Counted from the first letter of the stretch, positions 44,527 to 53,331 are shown. The stretch: 64,000 bases of DNA from Anaerostipes sp. 992a (GCF_001940245.1 NZ_MJIG01000004.1:620001-684000), one strand, 5' to 3'. Notes: generated by a model not told the origin, from the letters alone. Translations and numbers: made by a program.

Positions 44527-45096
44527 TCATAAAGCTAGAGAATCAACATATTCTTTTATCATTCTATCCAATGTTGGTCTAGAAATATTCAAAGCCTTTG
44601 CAAATTGAGTCTTGTTTATTTTTCGAATTCTGTAATCATCATATAGCTTCCTAAATTCGTCATTAAGAACAACCTTTTTCCGTCCTTTGTATTTACCCTC
44701 TCTTTTAGCTATCGCAATGCCCTCTTTTTGTCGTTCAAGAAGATTCTGCCTTTCGAATTCCGCTATCGCTCCTATCATGGTGAGCATCAGCTTGCCCGTT
44801 GGCGTTGAAGTATCGATGTTTTCCTTGTTGCTCACGAGGTTTACTTTTTTTACCTTTAACTCTTCCACGATTTCTAGTAAATCTTTGGTAGAACGTGCCA
44901 GCCTTGAAAAATCATGGATATAGATTGTGTCTCCTTCCCGAACAAATTCTAACATTTCTCTCAGTTTCGGTTTGTTCCTGTCCTTTGCAGACACCTTTTC
45001 GACAAAGTATTTGCTAATATTATGCTTCTTCATAGCTTCCATCTGTCTTGCCTCATTCTGCTCTACAGTGGAAACCCTTATATACGCTACATTCAT
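44527..45096 (-). CDS. Serine recombinase (resolvase/invertase)
   Basis: A 189-residue small serine recombinase. The catalytic Ser9 is in YIRVSTVEQNEARQ; the second motif is IHDFSRLARSTKDLLE. The C-terminal helix-turn-helix (NKTQFAKALNISRPTLDRM) is complete. It may resolve island multimers or invert a segment. Resolvase sites usually lie near the gene; the 590-bp non-coding stretch upstream is a candidate. AAGGAGAAAGAAG precedes the start. Confidence 0.93.
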   Translation of the reverse strand: MNVAYIRVSTVEQNEARQMEAMKKHNISKYFVEKVSAKDRNKPKLREMLEFVREGDTIYIHDFSRLARSTKDLLEIVEELKVKKVNLVSNKENIDTSTPTGKLMLTMIGAIAEFERQNLLERQKEGIAIAKREGKYKGRKKVVLNDEFRKLYDDYRIRKINKTQFAKALNISRPTLDRMIKEYVDSLAL

Positions 45097-45104
45097 CTTC
45101 TTTC

Positions 45105-45640
45105 TCCTTCCTCTTAATATAATATTGTTAATACTATTATATTAATATATATCTATTACTCTATATCTAATATTATATATAACATAATATAAATATAGAG
45201 TCAAGACATATCGTGCAATATGTAAAATAATTAATATTTCAATTCTATTTTTACATATATCTGGCATTTCTTAACGTAAAGTTAGGCTATATTCTATTTT
45301 TACGTAATTTAATAAAACCCCATGATAAAGCCTATCAGCCCTTAATTACAAAAATAATTATAAATTAGCATTGTTAAGGTAATAATTTCCGTTTTTTACA
45401 AAAAAACTAGCCAAGAAGCAACTCATAATTGGCTTAAGCAAGCCCATTTCTAATTGAAAATGTAATTATTTTTCTTAATTTTCCAATACAAAAACCGCAT
45501 AAACAAGCCAATCTGACATCGGGAAATATAGAAGAATTCTTATTTTTTCAATATATTCCATTTCAGCAACTTTTAACAATAAATATTATATATATTGCTC
45601 ACAATCAGAGCAAAATAATAATTTCTGCTGCTTTTGGGGT
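45105..45640. other. Long AT-rich non-coding stretch upstream of the serine recombinase
   Basis: About 540 bases with no supported ORF. The first 100 bases are almost only A/T with repeated ATATTA/TAATAT. Further on, AGCCAA...TTGGCT (about 45411-45440) can form a stem, and the blocks AAGCAAGCCC and AAACAAGCCAA recur. It may contain recombination sites, an RNA or nothing; no promoter can be chosen with confidence. Confidence 0.4.
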
Positions 45641-45647
45641 TAAAAAA

Positions 45648-45682
45648 AAGAGAAGGACTGTCGTTGTATGTTCCTTCTCTTA
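45648..45682 (-). terminator. Terminator of the integrase operon
   Basis: AAGAGAAGGAA and TCCTTCTCTT pair on the minus strand, followed by eight T. It ends the int operon. Confidence 0.9.
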
Positions 45683-45691
45683 GCTAATTAT

Positions 45692-45967
45692 TTATTTAAT
45701 TTTTATGATAAGATGATACCATCCATCCTCATTGTATCTTCTGTATACAAATAATCTCACTTCTGGCAAAACCGTTTTGAGCAGTGCGTAATCACCACGC
45801 ACGAAAACATCAGTAACAAACGGATACACACGCCGTACACGCTCAATATTAGCCTTTAAATCCATTTTATCCCCTTTGCCAAATAGTATATCAATCACCG
45901 CATCACATTCCATTATAAACTCTGCTATAGCCTCTGCGGTTGCTTTTAGGGCTTTCTTACTGTTCAT
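45692..45967 (-). CDS. Small island protein of unknown function (integrase operon)
   Basis: A 91-residue protein, unrecognised. The N-terminal half is helical (KKALKATAEAIAEFIMECDAV). The second half looks mixed alpha/beta with YPFVTDVFVRGDYALL and ends in a beta-like WYHLIIKIK. A GTG two codons earlier is an alternative start. It overlaps or abuts the preceding gene, so the two probably act together. Confidence 0.65.
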   Translation of the reverse strand: MNSKKALKATAEAIAEFIMECDAVIDILFGKGDKMDLKANIERVRRVYPFVTDVFVRGDYALLKTVLPEVRLFVYRRYNEDGWYHLIIKIK

Positions 45968-45969
45968 TC

Positions 45970-46263
45970 TCACACCCCCGCAAATAAAAAGAATATTTCA
46001 TATGCTTCGTCATTTTTTATTGTAAGAATTGCCGTCTTTAATCTTTCTTCCAGTTCGATACTGGCAATTCTAGAAAATCTTATAGCAATCTCCGATTCTG
46101 CTTTTTTTATATTTAACACCAAGCAATCATCGGCTATGTACGCCCGTTCTAACACCAAATCACAACCAGAAATATCCGTATCGCCAGCAAAAAACCTAAC
46201 TTCCGCTCTGGTTTCTGCTTCTATAATCTCCAACAATTTATCAACATCAATCTTCTTTAGCAT
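45970..46263 (-). CDS. Small island protein of unknown function, overlapping int
   Basis: A 97-residue protein with an alternating hydrophobic/charged pattern (VRFFAGDTDISGCDLVLERA, LVLNIKKAESEIAIRFSRI). I do not recognise it. The start overlaps the integrase stop by seven bases, indicating coupled translation. An excision or directionality role is possible from position only. Confidence 0.65.
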   Translation of the reverse strand: MLKKIDVDKLLEIIEAETRAEVRFFAGDTDISGCDLVLERAYIADDCLVLNIKKAESEIAIRFSRIASIELEERLKTAILTIKNDEAYEIFFLFAGV

Positions 46264-47222
46264 CTGCCAGCACCACCCATCTTTATCTTTGTTCTGCTTG
46301 GTTTTGCCAGCGTGTCAAGGGGATTAAAGTCAGAGAAACCCATCTGTAAATCACACGAGAACATATTTACATATTCTTTGACGATATCAATAGAAGAATG
46401 TCCAAGAATTTTCTGCAAACGGAAGATATCTCCACCGTTAAGAATCCACTTCTTTGCAAACGTATGTCTAAACAAATGACATGATGTCTTGTTAACGTTC
46501 CGCTTAATGTTGTAGCGGTATACAGCCTGCTGATACGTTCGCCTTGCTCCATGCTCACCAAAATCATTGCAAAATACATAATCTTCTTCGTTGCCCTCTC
46601 GGTACACAAGGTATTCTTTTAGAATATCTGCAAGCGTATGCGACAACGGTATGATCTGCTGGTGTCTATTTTTTGTTTTTCGGAGTGTTATAACACCGTT
46701 CCCAAAGTCTACATCCTTTATTTTTAAATTTAAAGCTGTAGAAATGCGGTTACCCGTAGCCAAAAGATAGTTTTCAAAAACCCAGATACGGTATTCTGTA
46801 AATGTACACTTCTTCAAGTCTGGCTTCTTTAACAATCGTTTCAGTTCATCATCTGTATAAGTTTCTTTGATTTCTTTATCTGATTTTGGCATCAAAATCT
46901 TAAATTTTTTTATGTAGCCACAGTCCATACAATAATATAAAAACGCTCTTAAATGTCGTACGTAATTGATGACCGTGGTATCTCTAATCTCTTTCTCTTC
47001 TTTTAGCCAAAAGATATATTCATCAACATCGCTCACTGAAATATCATGTGTTTTCGTTCCTTCGTCCATGAATTCAAAGAATATCTTTATGACATTACTA
47101 TATGTTTTCATTGTCTCGCTAGAAAGATTTCTGATTTTTGCTTTCCGCATGAATTCATCAAACGCTTCATTCAATGTCAAATCATCTTTCCTGTTGGCTA
47201 TTTTTATACGTTGTCTTACCAT
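46257..47222 (-). CDS. int: Tyrosine recombinase / integrase of the island
   Basis: A 321-residue XerC/D-like recombinase. The N-terminal SAM-like core-binding domain is about residues 14-105. Catalytic residues are Arg159 (TGNRIST), a Lys near 182-184, His249 and Arg252 (HLFRH), His275 (LGHSS) and Tyr284 (KEYVNMF), so the enzyme appears active. It lies 130 bp from the intact tRNA-Leu and must integrate the island at the 74-bp repeats. AAAGGAGG precedes the start. Confidence 0.95.
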   Translation of the reverse strand: MVRQRIKIANRKDDLTLNEAFDEFMRKAKIRNLSSETMKTYSNVIKIFFEFMDEGTKTHDISVSDVDEYIFWLKEEKEIRDTTVINYVRHLRAFLYYCMDCGYIKKFKILMPKSDKEIKETYTDDELKRLLKKPDLKKCTFTEYRIWVFENYLLATGNRISTALNLKIKDVDFGNGVITLRKTKNRHQQIIPLSHTLADILKEYLVYREGNEEDYVFCNDFGEHGARRTYQQAVYRYNIKRNVNKTSCHLFRHTFAKKWILNGGDIFRLQKILGHSSIDIVKEYVNMFSCDLQMGFSDFNPLDTLAKPSRTKIKMGGAGRC

Positions 47223-47290
47223 TTTCCATTCCTCCTTTATACACTAGACTATGTATGATTCCTTAAAGAATCTAGCGTACAAAAAGGCAC

Positions 47291-47332
47291 AAAAAAACGG
47301 CTTCCAGCAACCAAAGGGTACTGAAAACCGCT
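47291..47332 (-). terminator. Island-borne terminator after tRNA-Leu
   Basis: AGCGGTTTTCAG (47321-47332) and CTGGAAGCCGTT (47296-47307) pair on the minus strand, ending in seven T. It now terminates the tRNA array and insulates int. Confidence 0.85.
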
Positions 47333-47347
47333 TAAAATAAAGATTTC

Positions 47348-47421
47348 TGCCTGCGGATAACAGGAATCGAACCTGCACGTCAAAGACACTAGATCCTAAG
47401 TCTAGCGCGTCTGCCAGTTCC
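47348..47421 (-). repeat. Island attachment site within intact tRNA-Leu
   Basis: Identical over 74 bases to 39814-39887. It covers the 3' two-thirds of the tRNA, so integration leaves this gene complete. Confidence 0.93.
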
Positions 47422-47432
47422 GCCATATCCGC
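47352..47432 (-). tRNA. tRNA-Leu (UAG)
   Basis: Acceptor arms GCGGATA/TATCCGC pair perfectly. Anticodon loop CTTAGGA gives anticodon UAG. A long class II variable arm and GGTTCGATTCC T-arm are present. CCA is not encoded. It is the last gene of the array and the island's target. Confidence 0.95.
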
Positions 47433-47436
47433 AAAG

Positions 47437-47509
47437 TGAGCGTGCGGGGGTTCGAACCCCGGACAACTTGATTAAAAGTCAAGTGCTCTACCAACTGAGC
47501 TACACACCC
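47437..47509 (-). tRNA. tRNA-Lys (UUU)
   Basis: Acceptor GGGTGTG pairs with CACGCTC (one G-U). Anticodon loop CTTTTAA reads UUU. T-arm GGGGTTCGAACCCC. Confidence 0.95.
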
Positions 47510-47560
47510 ATATTTTATTCATTTTACTATACACCCTATCCTACATTTAATAGGAAGAAA

Positions 47561-47632
47561 CTGGGCTAGCTGGATTCGAACCAGCGAATGCAGGAGTCAA
47601 AGTCCTGTGCCTTACCGCTTGGCGATAGCCCA
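47561..47632 (-). tRNA. tRNA-Gln (UUG)
   Basis: Acceptor TGGGCTA/TAGCCCA. Anticodon loop CTTTGAC reads UUG. D-arm and T-arm are standard. Confidence 0.95.
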
Positions 47633-47659
47633 ACACTTAGCTTGAAAGCTATCGTAAAG

Positions 47660-47734
47660 GGTGGGTAATGGGACTCGAACCCACGGCCTCAAGAGCCACA
47701 ATCTTGCGCGCTAGCCAACTGCGCCATACCCACC
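47660..47734 (-). tRNA. tRNA-His (GUG)
   Basis: Acceptor GTGGGTA/TACCCAC with an extra encoded G at -1 (47734) opposite C73, the histidine hallmark. Anticodon loop TTGTGGC reads GUG. Confidence 0.95.
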
Positions 47735-47747
47735 ATATTTTAAAAGA

Positions 47748-47821
47748 CGTGCCCACAGGGATTCGAACCCCGGACACATGGCTTAGAAGGCCATTGCTCT
47801 ATCCAACTGAGCTATGAGCAC
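47748..47821 (-). tRNA. tRNA-Arg (UCU)
   Basis: Acceptor GTGCTCA/TGGGCAC. Anticodon loop CTTCTAA reads UCU, for AGA/AGG codons. Confidence 0.95.
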
Positions 47822-47853
47822 ATAAGCTTCTCAGGAAAAAATCCCATAAGAAA

Positions 47854-47924
47854 AGCGGGTGATGGGAATCGAACCCACGTATCTAGCTTGGAAGGCTAGT
47901 GTTCTACCATTGAACTACACCCGC
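47854..47924 (-). tRNA. tRNA-Gly (UCC)
   Basis: Acceptor GCGGGTG/CACCCGC. Anticodon loop CTTCCAA reads UCC. Confidence 0.95.
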
Positions 47925-47932
47925 AAAAGGTA

Positions 47933-48007
47933 TCGGGGTGACAGGATTCGAACCTGCGGCCTCTTGATCCCAAATCAAGCGCTCTAGCCAAGCTGAGCCA
48001 CACCCCG
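47933..48007 (-). tRNA. tRNA-Pro (UGG)
   Basis: Acceptor CGGGGTG/CACCCCG. Anticodon loop TTTGGGA reads UGG. First gene of the array. Confidence 0.95.
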
Positions 48008-48043
48008 ATGAAACTAAGCCGCGTTTTCCTCAACGCAAGAATT

Positions 48044-48072
48044 ATATTACCATAGCTTCCACTAACTGTCAA
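48044..48072 (-). promoter_or_regulatory. Promoter of the tRNA array
   Basis: TTGACA (48067-48072) and TAATAT (48044-48049) are 17 bp apart on the minus strand. A small leader hairpin (GCGTT...AACGC) lies between it and tRNA-Pro. Confidence 0.8.
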
Positions 48073-48126
48073 CAAAAAATTTCAATTTTTTTAAAAAATT
48101 TTTTCACAACTTTTTCTTATGCCAAA

Positions 48127-48163
48127 AGACGGAAAGTAGTGCATATTTGCACTGCTTCCGTCT
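48127..48163 (-). terminator. Terminator of the GH32 gene
   Basis: AGACGGAAGCAGTGCA and TGCACTACTTTCCGTCT form a long stem with one bulge on the minus strand, followed by TTTGGC. Confidence 0.8.
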
Positions 48164-48189
48164 TTCGTACTTAAAACAGCCAGATTTCT

Positions 48190-51100
48190 TTACTTGATTC
48201 TAACCTTAAATGTCTTTGTCACTTTTCCAGATTTGGCATAAACAGTGATTGTAGCTTTTTTGTTCTTTGTTTTCAAAGTACCAGTTGCAGACATCGTTGC
48301 ATATTTCTTGCTGGCTTTGGATAAAGACCAGCTTACTTTTTTACCAGTACCATAGGCTGTTGCTTTAAACTTATATGTCTTATTGCGGGATACTGTAGAT
48401 TTTACAGAAGTTGCCTTGATATATGGTTTCTTAACAACAACTTTCACCTTTTTACTGTAGTTACCAATCTTAGCAGTAACATAAACCGTTCCTGCTTTCT
48501 TTGGAGATAATACTCCGCTCTTAGAAACAGTAGCAACCTTCTTATTGCTGCTTACCCATGTTACTTTTCCACTAACCCCATAGCCTTTTGCAGAAAGCTT
48601 TTCGGTTTTTCCTACATAAGCAGTTGTTGGAGCAGTCACTTTCACATATGGTGCTTTTACAGTTACCTTTGTTTCTAATTGATATTTACGACCAAAATTA
48701 GTTACATCTGCCTTAATAACAGCTGTTCCTGCTTTTTTCGCTGTCACTTTTCCTTCATCATCAACAACAGCAACGTCGGTGTTAGAAGACTGATATTTTA
48801 CGATATTGTAATCATCTTCTTCCATAGTTACATTGATCGTCTTTGACTGACCGGTATAGAGAGAAAGTTTCTCATCTACAGCTGGTTCTTTTGTATCCAT
48901 TGGTGTAACTTTAATGTTCTGATAAGTTACTTTAGAATCAAATGCGTTAAATCCAACGTATCTTCCTTCTGCATAATTCTTATTTGCATTACGGTCAATT
49001 CTGTCTAATATCAGACTGTCATTGATATAGAATTTATAATGGTTTCCTTTTACTTCAACCTTTAGATGATAACGGGTATTTGGCTGTAAAGTATATTTCA
49101 CACGGTTTCCGATATCACCGGTTCCACCACCAAAGGTAAAGATTCTTGATGTACCATCTCCTTCATGGAATGGATCATCTACATTTGCTGCATATCCTTT
49201 ATTGGAATTTGGATCCTGTCCACGGAAGATCATCGCAAATGCTGTTCCTGAATGATACAGAACATCTGCCTCGAAGGTATAATCATCAGAGCTGATCTTG
49301 GTTCCGGACATCAGGAATCCATCGCCTTTTCCAATAAGATCCCCAGTATATCCATTTTCATCTAAGGTCCAATCACCACTGATAACGTGCCAATCGCCAA
49401 TATTACTATTTAACTTAGAGCTTGTAATAGATATATCCAGACTTCTGGATAAACCGCTTTCTGTTTCAGCAGTAACAGTAAATACGCCCTTCTTTAAAGC
49501 CTTTAACAGCAAACTATCATTCTTTTCTTTGATAACTTTTACTTTATCGCCTTTATTATTCGTTACTTTCCAGGTTACTTTTTGCTCTGCGCTGACTGGA
49601 GAAATTGCTGCCATAACTTCAATTTCATCTCCAACACCATATTCTCCACTTCCTGATGCTGTACTAATATAAAGGTCTGCTGCTGTATTATCATCTGTTA
49701 ATTTATCTTCCCAGATACTCTTCATTGGATAAACAGTAATATCTGCGTCGGTCTCTCCACCTTCAGAATATACTTCCATACCTGTACTATTTACGGATGG
49801 GAAAATTGCAAGTGTACCTGATTGCTGTCCATCCTGTGCATATACTTCCACACTGGATTCATCAACAAAAATATCTAATTTTACTTTTCCATCTTCTTCA
49901 ACAGCAATGGCATCAGATACGATATCACCTTTTCTCTGACCTTCTGGAATTACACCTGCTTTATCACCATTGATGCTCACCTGTTTTGTTTCTGTGTTGT
50001 ATTTTACAATTGTTTCCTTTGTACCTTCATCATTGGTTCTTAATTTGAATCCAACCTCTGTTGTTCCTTCTTTTGGAGTTAACTCTGCAACGATTTCATA
50101 CTGTCCAGCTTTGATTCCTGATAACAGATTTTCACTGGAATCTGTCTTCTTAGGAATGGTTGCTTTCACATTTGTTGCTGCTTCTTTTACTCTTAAATCC
50201 TCATATTCTTTGATTGGAGTCTGAACCAGACGATAGCCATTCTCTGTCTTTGTAAGATTTAATTCTGTCTGAAGGTTAAAGAATCCATTATAGCCCCATT
50301 TACCAGTTACATTGCTGACATTGTTACAATATCCATTTTCCCAGATACTTGCCCAGTTGATCATAACACGACGTCCTTCTGGGAAATTGTCATATGTCAT
50401 GGCTGCATAAGACTGAGGTCCAAAGTTCATGACATAACGGTCACTTCCTTCATCCTGTACGAAAGTCCATTTTCCGTCAACCTGTTTAAAGTCACCAACA
50501 CGATAGTAACGGCCGCCTTCACTGACTACCCATTTTGTTGTTCCATCTTCTGCCGTTAATGGATACATATCCGGACATTCTGTTTCGATTCTTGTATTTC
50601 CTTCGTCACCAGAATAGGTACTTTCTACTTCCCAGTCAATCAAATTATCAGAAGAATAAATTCTCAGGATTCCGCCTGCAACAACCATCATGTATTTTCC
50701 AGATTCTTCATGATAAAATACTTTTGGATCACGGAATGCCGTGTTATCTAATGGATCTTCGTTCCATTTCAAAACAGCATTTCCTTTATATTTTGTCCAG
50801 GTTCTTCCTTTATCCTTGCTGTATGCAATGGCCTGATCCTGTCCTCTTCCATCGTTATTCTGTGTATAGATGGCAACTAAACCTCCGGTACCAGGTCCTT
50901 TTTCATCGCCAAATAAGCCTGATTTGTTTTCATCATCCACAACACAGCTTCCTGAGAAGATTGCTCCCATATCTTCCTGATAATATAAAGCTATTGGAAG
51001 TTCTTCCCATGTTTTTAAGTCTTTGGATACTGCATGTGCCCAGTGCATTGGTCCCCAAACGGTATCGTCTGGATAATACTGATAAAACAGGTGATACTCC

Positions 51101-52092
51101 CCTTTATAATATACCAATCCATTTGGATCATTCGCCCATCCAGTTGCTGGTGAATAATGATACTGTGGTCTGGTCGGTACATTATAAACAGAATCGCTTG
51201 CATTTCTCAATACATTAATGATTGTCTTTTCTTTTCCGCCGTTTTCACTGGTAACTACAACTGGTATCTGCTGTGATCCAACCTTTAAGTCTACCTTTGT
51301 TGCTTTTCCCGCCTGAGCAGCTTCTCCATTAACAGTCACATTTCCGCTTCCTTCCACTGTTGGAATCAAGGAAATGCTTTCCGTTTCATTTTTAACAACC
51401 ACACTGTAACTGTCATATTCCTTGGAAAAATCTTTATCTAATTCTCCACCTTTTACTTCGAGATCAGATAAATAAGCTTCTGCTTCTTTTACTTCAATAT
51501 CATCGACTGTGATATCTGTAATGGTCAGATCTTCGTTAAATCCAATGAATCCAATATTTCCTTCCAAAATCGTATCACTGATTTCAAAATCATATACCTC
51601 TGTATCATTGATCTTCACTTGCAGCTGACGATCTTCCACAGAGACATCAAACTGATACGTTTCTTGATTTTTTAATTCTTCAAATGTCTTACCTGCATGA
51701 ATATCACCGGCAATGCCTCCCTGAAAACAAAATGCACGTACCGCACCAGAGGATGGAGTTACATTAACTACAACGGCACCTTCTTTTGGATTGTCTGCTT
51801 CCTTAGTTCCCAGAACAATTCCAACTGCACCATCGCCCTCTCCCTGTTTCAGAGTTGCTTTTACGGTATAATTATCCTGTTTTACAACATCAGAGATACC
51901 AAAATTATCACCTTCTCCCTGAAGACGGATGCCATTTTCAATTTGGCTTCCATTTCCAGAAAATACCCATCCATCTACAAGCTGCTGTGCAGCTGCATAT
52001 ACAGAAACAGGTGGCATATAAGGTGTTATGCTGGTCCCTGCCATAAGTCCTGCCATAATACAGGCAAAAATTCTCATATTTCCTTTTTTCAT
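48190..52092 (-). CDS. Secreted multi-domain GH32 fructan hydrolase
   Basis: A 1300-residue exported glycosidase that should cut levan, inulin or sucrose-type fructosides outside the cell. After a signal peptide (about 1-33) come a laminin-G-like domain (about 35-205), a cadherin-like sandwich (about 210-295), the GH32 five-blade catalytic domain (about 305-640) and its beta-sandwich partner (to about 800). Then follow an Ig-like domain, a second laminin-G-like domain (about 915-1060) and three Ig-like (Big2) repeats. Catalytic motifs are WANDPNG (nucleophile Asp, about 320), FRDPK (about 455) and ECPD (acid/base Glu, about 505). No LPXTG or transmembrane anchor is present, so binding to the wall may rely on the C-terminal repeats. 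It is the last gene after the fructose-type PTS. Confidence 0.93.
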   Translation of the reverse strand: MKKGNMRIFACIMAGLMAGTSITPYMPPVSVYAAAQQLVDGWVFSGNGSQIENGIRLQGEGDNFGISDVVKQDNYTVKATLKQGEGDGAVGIVLGTKEADNPKEGAVVVNVTPSSGAVRAFCFQGGIAGDIHAGKTFEELKNQETYQFDVSVEDRQLQVKINDTEVYDFEISDTILEGNIGFIGFNEDLTITDITVDDIEVKEAEAYLSDLEVKGGELDKDFSKEYDSYSVVVKNETESISLIPTVEGSGNVTVNGEAAQAGKATKVDLKVGSQQIPVVVTSENGGKEKTIINVLRNASDSVYNVPTRPQYHYSPATGWANDPNGLVYYKGEYHLFYQYYPDDTVWGPMHWAHAVSKDLKTWEELPIALYYQEDMGAIFSGSCVVDDENKSGLFGDEKGPGTGGLVAIYTQNNDGRGQDQAIAYSKDKGRTWTKYKGNAVLKWNEDPLDNTAFRDPKVFYHEESGKYMMVVAGGILRIYSSDNLIDWEVESTYSGDEGNTRIETECPDMYPLTAEDGTTKWVVSEGGRYYRVGDFKQVDGKWTFVQDEGSDRYVMNFGPQSYAAMTYDNFPEGRRVMINWASIWENGYCNNVSNVTGKWGYNGFFNLQTELNLTKTENGYRLVQTPIKEYEDLRVKEAATNVKATIPKKTDSSENLLSGIKAGQYEIVAELTPKEGTTEVGFKLRTNDEGTKETIVKYNTETKQVSINGDKAGVIPEGQRKGDIVSDAIAVEEDGKVKLDIFVDESSVEVYAQDGQQSGTLAIFPSVNSTGMEVYSEGGETDADITVYPMKSIWEDKLTDDNTAADLYISTASGSGEYGVGDEIEVMAAISPVSAEQKVTWKVTNNKGDKVKVIKEKNDSLLLKALKKGVFTVTAETESGLSRSLDISITSSKLNSNIGDWHVISGDWTLDENGYTGDLIGKGDGFLMSGTKISSDDYTFEADVLYHSGTAFAMIFRGQDPNSNKGYAANVDDPFHEGDGTSRIFTFGGGTGDIGNRVKYTLQPNTRYHLKVEVKGNHYKFYINDSLILDRIDRNANKNYAEGRYVGFNAFDSKVTYQNIKVTPMDTKEPAVDEKLSLYTGQSKTINVTMEEDDYNIVKYQSSNTDVAVVDDEGKVTAKKAGTAVIKADVTNFGRKYQLETKVTVKAPYVKVTAPTTAYVGKTEKLSAKGYGVSGKVTWVSSNKKVATVSKSGVLSPKKAGTVYVTAKIGNYSKKVKVVVKKPYIKATSVKSTVSRNKTYKFKATAYGTGKKVSWSLSKASKKYATMSATGTLKTKNKKATITVYAKSGKVTKTFKVRIK

Positions 52093-52153
52093 ACTTTCTC
52101 CTTATTTTCTCTCTTATACATGATACAAATTCTCTTCCTGATACAGTAGTAAA

Positions 52154-52177
52154 GGAGACGGCCAATTAGCCGCCTCC
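52154..52177 (-). terminator. Intercistronic hairpin between PTS and GH32 genes
   Basis: GGAGGCGGC and GCCGTCTCC form a 9-bp stem with loop TAATTG on the minus strand, followed by TTTACTACT. The weak T tract suggests partial termination or mRNA protection that lowers GH32 expression relative to the PTS. Confidence 0.65.
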
Positions 52178-52195
52178 CAAGAAAAGGATTTGTGT

Positions 52196-52480
52196 CTAGT
52201 GTATGACTTTCTTTATTTTCTCAATATTCGCTCTTCCGTTTTTAATAGCTAATCCAATGACTGCACAAAGAATGACACTGACAACAATTATGATAATACT
52301 AATTACTCCCACTACATTGTAAATCATTCCATTTTGAAGCTTTAATGCCCAATATGCCATTGCAACTCCAATTGATGAAATAACTATAAGATTTCTTACC
52401 CACTTTTTCAGATTCTCTATCATTCTTGTCTGATATTCAATCTCTCTTAATTGTTGACTTTTTGTCTGTTGTGCTGTCAT
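52196..52480 (-). CDS. Small membrane protein linked to mannose-family PTS
   Basis: A 94-residue protein with two hydrophobic segments (about residues 28-45 and 53-77) and a charged N-terminal helix (QQLREIEYQTRMIENLKKW). I cannot name its family. It lies 13 bp after the IID gene, so it may be an accessory of the permease. Confidence 0.7.
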   Translation of the reverse strand: MTAQQTKSQQLREIEYQTRMIENLKKWVRNLIVISSIGVAMAYWALKLQNGMIYNVVGVISIIIIVVSVILCAVIGLAIKNGRANIEKIKKVIH

Positions 52481-52493
52481 ATGAATCTCCTTA

Positions 52494-53330
52494 TTAATAC
52501 TGTAATCCTGGATTAAAGAATCCGACTAATACACCTACGAATGCGATTACTACTAAAAGTAACATGGTAACGATCGGAGAAAGTTTTTTCTTTGCCATCA
52601 GCCACCAGCATAAAACTACAAATGCTGCTGTTAAAATTCCAGGATATACACCATCTAACTGATTTTGAAGATTTAAGAACTCTTCTCCTGCATCATTTAC
52701 CAGATGGAAGGATGTCTTAACAGATACCCATGTTGCTGCTACGGATCCTACTACCATAGTACCAAGCATAACGATTGCTTCACGAATTGCTGTCGCCTGT
52801 TCACCAACCAGAACATCTACGGCCTTACCACCTAATTCATATCCTTTGAAGTATAAGAATCTCATACCAAAAGTAATCAATAAGTTCCATGCAAGAATAT
52901 AGAAGATTGGTCCAACAACAGATCCACCTGAAGATAATCCAAGTGCAATACCTAATAAGATAGGAATCAAAGTACCAACAACTAAGGAATCACCGATACC
53001 AGCGATTGGTCCCATCAAACCAGCACGAATACCATTGATGGTTTCTGCATCTACATCATCGTTTCCATTTGCTCTTGCTTCTTCTAAGCCGGCTGTAATA
53101 CCAACAATAATAGATCCAACCTGTGGTTCTGTGTTAAAGAAGGCTGTATATGTATTCATTGCTTCCTGCTGCTCTTCTTTTGTATCATATAATTCTTCTA
53201 CTAATGGAAGCATTGCACATAAGTAACCAAATGTCTGCATATGTTCTTGAGAGAAACAGGTTAAATGTCCATAATACCAGTTACGAAATGATTTATTTAA
53301 CGCCTTTTTGGAAAGCTTTTTCTCTGCCAT
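52494..53330 (-). CDS. levG: PTS mannose/fructose-family IID component
   Basis: A 278-residue EIID of the mannose family, with RNWYYGHLTCFSQEHMQTFGY near the N-terminus (shown across the family's conserved start) and GLMGPIAGIGDSLVVGT. It forms the membrane complex with IIC. The frame runs to 53357, but GAGGAGGATATCTAAT precedes the ATG at 53330. The symbol follows the B. subtilis lev operon by context. Confidence 0.9.
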   Translation of the reverse strand: MAEKKLSKKALNKSFRNWYYGHLTCFSQEHMQTFGYLCAMLPLVEELYDTKEEQQEAMNTYTAFFNTEPQVGSIIVGITAGLEEARANGNDDVDAETINGIRAGLMGPIAGIGDSLVVGTLIPILLGIALGLSSGGSVVGPIFYILAWNLLITFGMRFLYFKGYELGGKAVDVLVGEQATAIREAIVMLGTMVVGSVAATWVSVKTSFHLVNDAGEEFLNLQNQLDGVYPGILTAAFVVLCWWLMAKKKLSPIVTMLLLVVIAFVGVLVGFFNPGLQY

Positions 53331-53331
53331 A

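Larger units (their letters stand above)
39814..47421. mobile_element. tRNA-Leu integrated genomic island, about 7.5 kb
   Basis: Bounded by two identical 74-bp copies of the 3' part of tRNA-Leu. A tyrosine integrase lies next to the intact tRNA end. It carries a serine recombinase, XRE and winged-helix DNA-binding proteins, an HNH nuclease and unknown genes. It is more AT-rich than its flanks. I see no relaxase, T4SS, capsid or terminase gene, so it is best described as a small integrative element or satellite that may be mobilised in trans. Confidence 0.9.

Noticed and set aside
47244-47426. Short protein-coding frame across tRNA-Leu
   Set aside because: It covers the tRNA, the att site and a terminator and has no ribosome site.
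48190-48300. An LPXTG sorting signal at the end of the GH32 protein
   Set aside because: The C-terminus ends within an Ig-like repeat (KTFKVRIK) with no LPXTG or hydrophobic tail.
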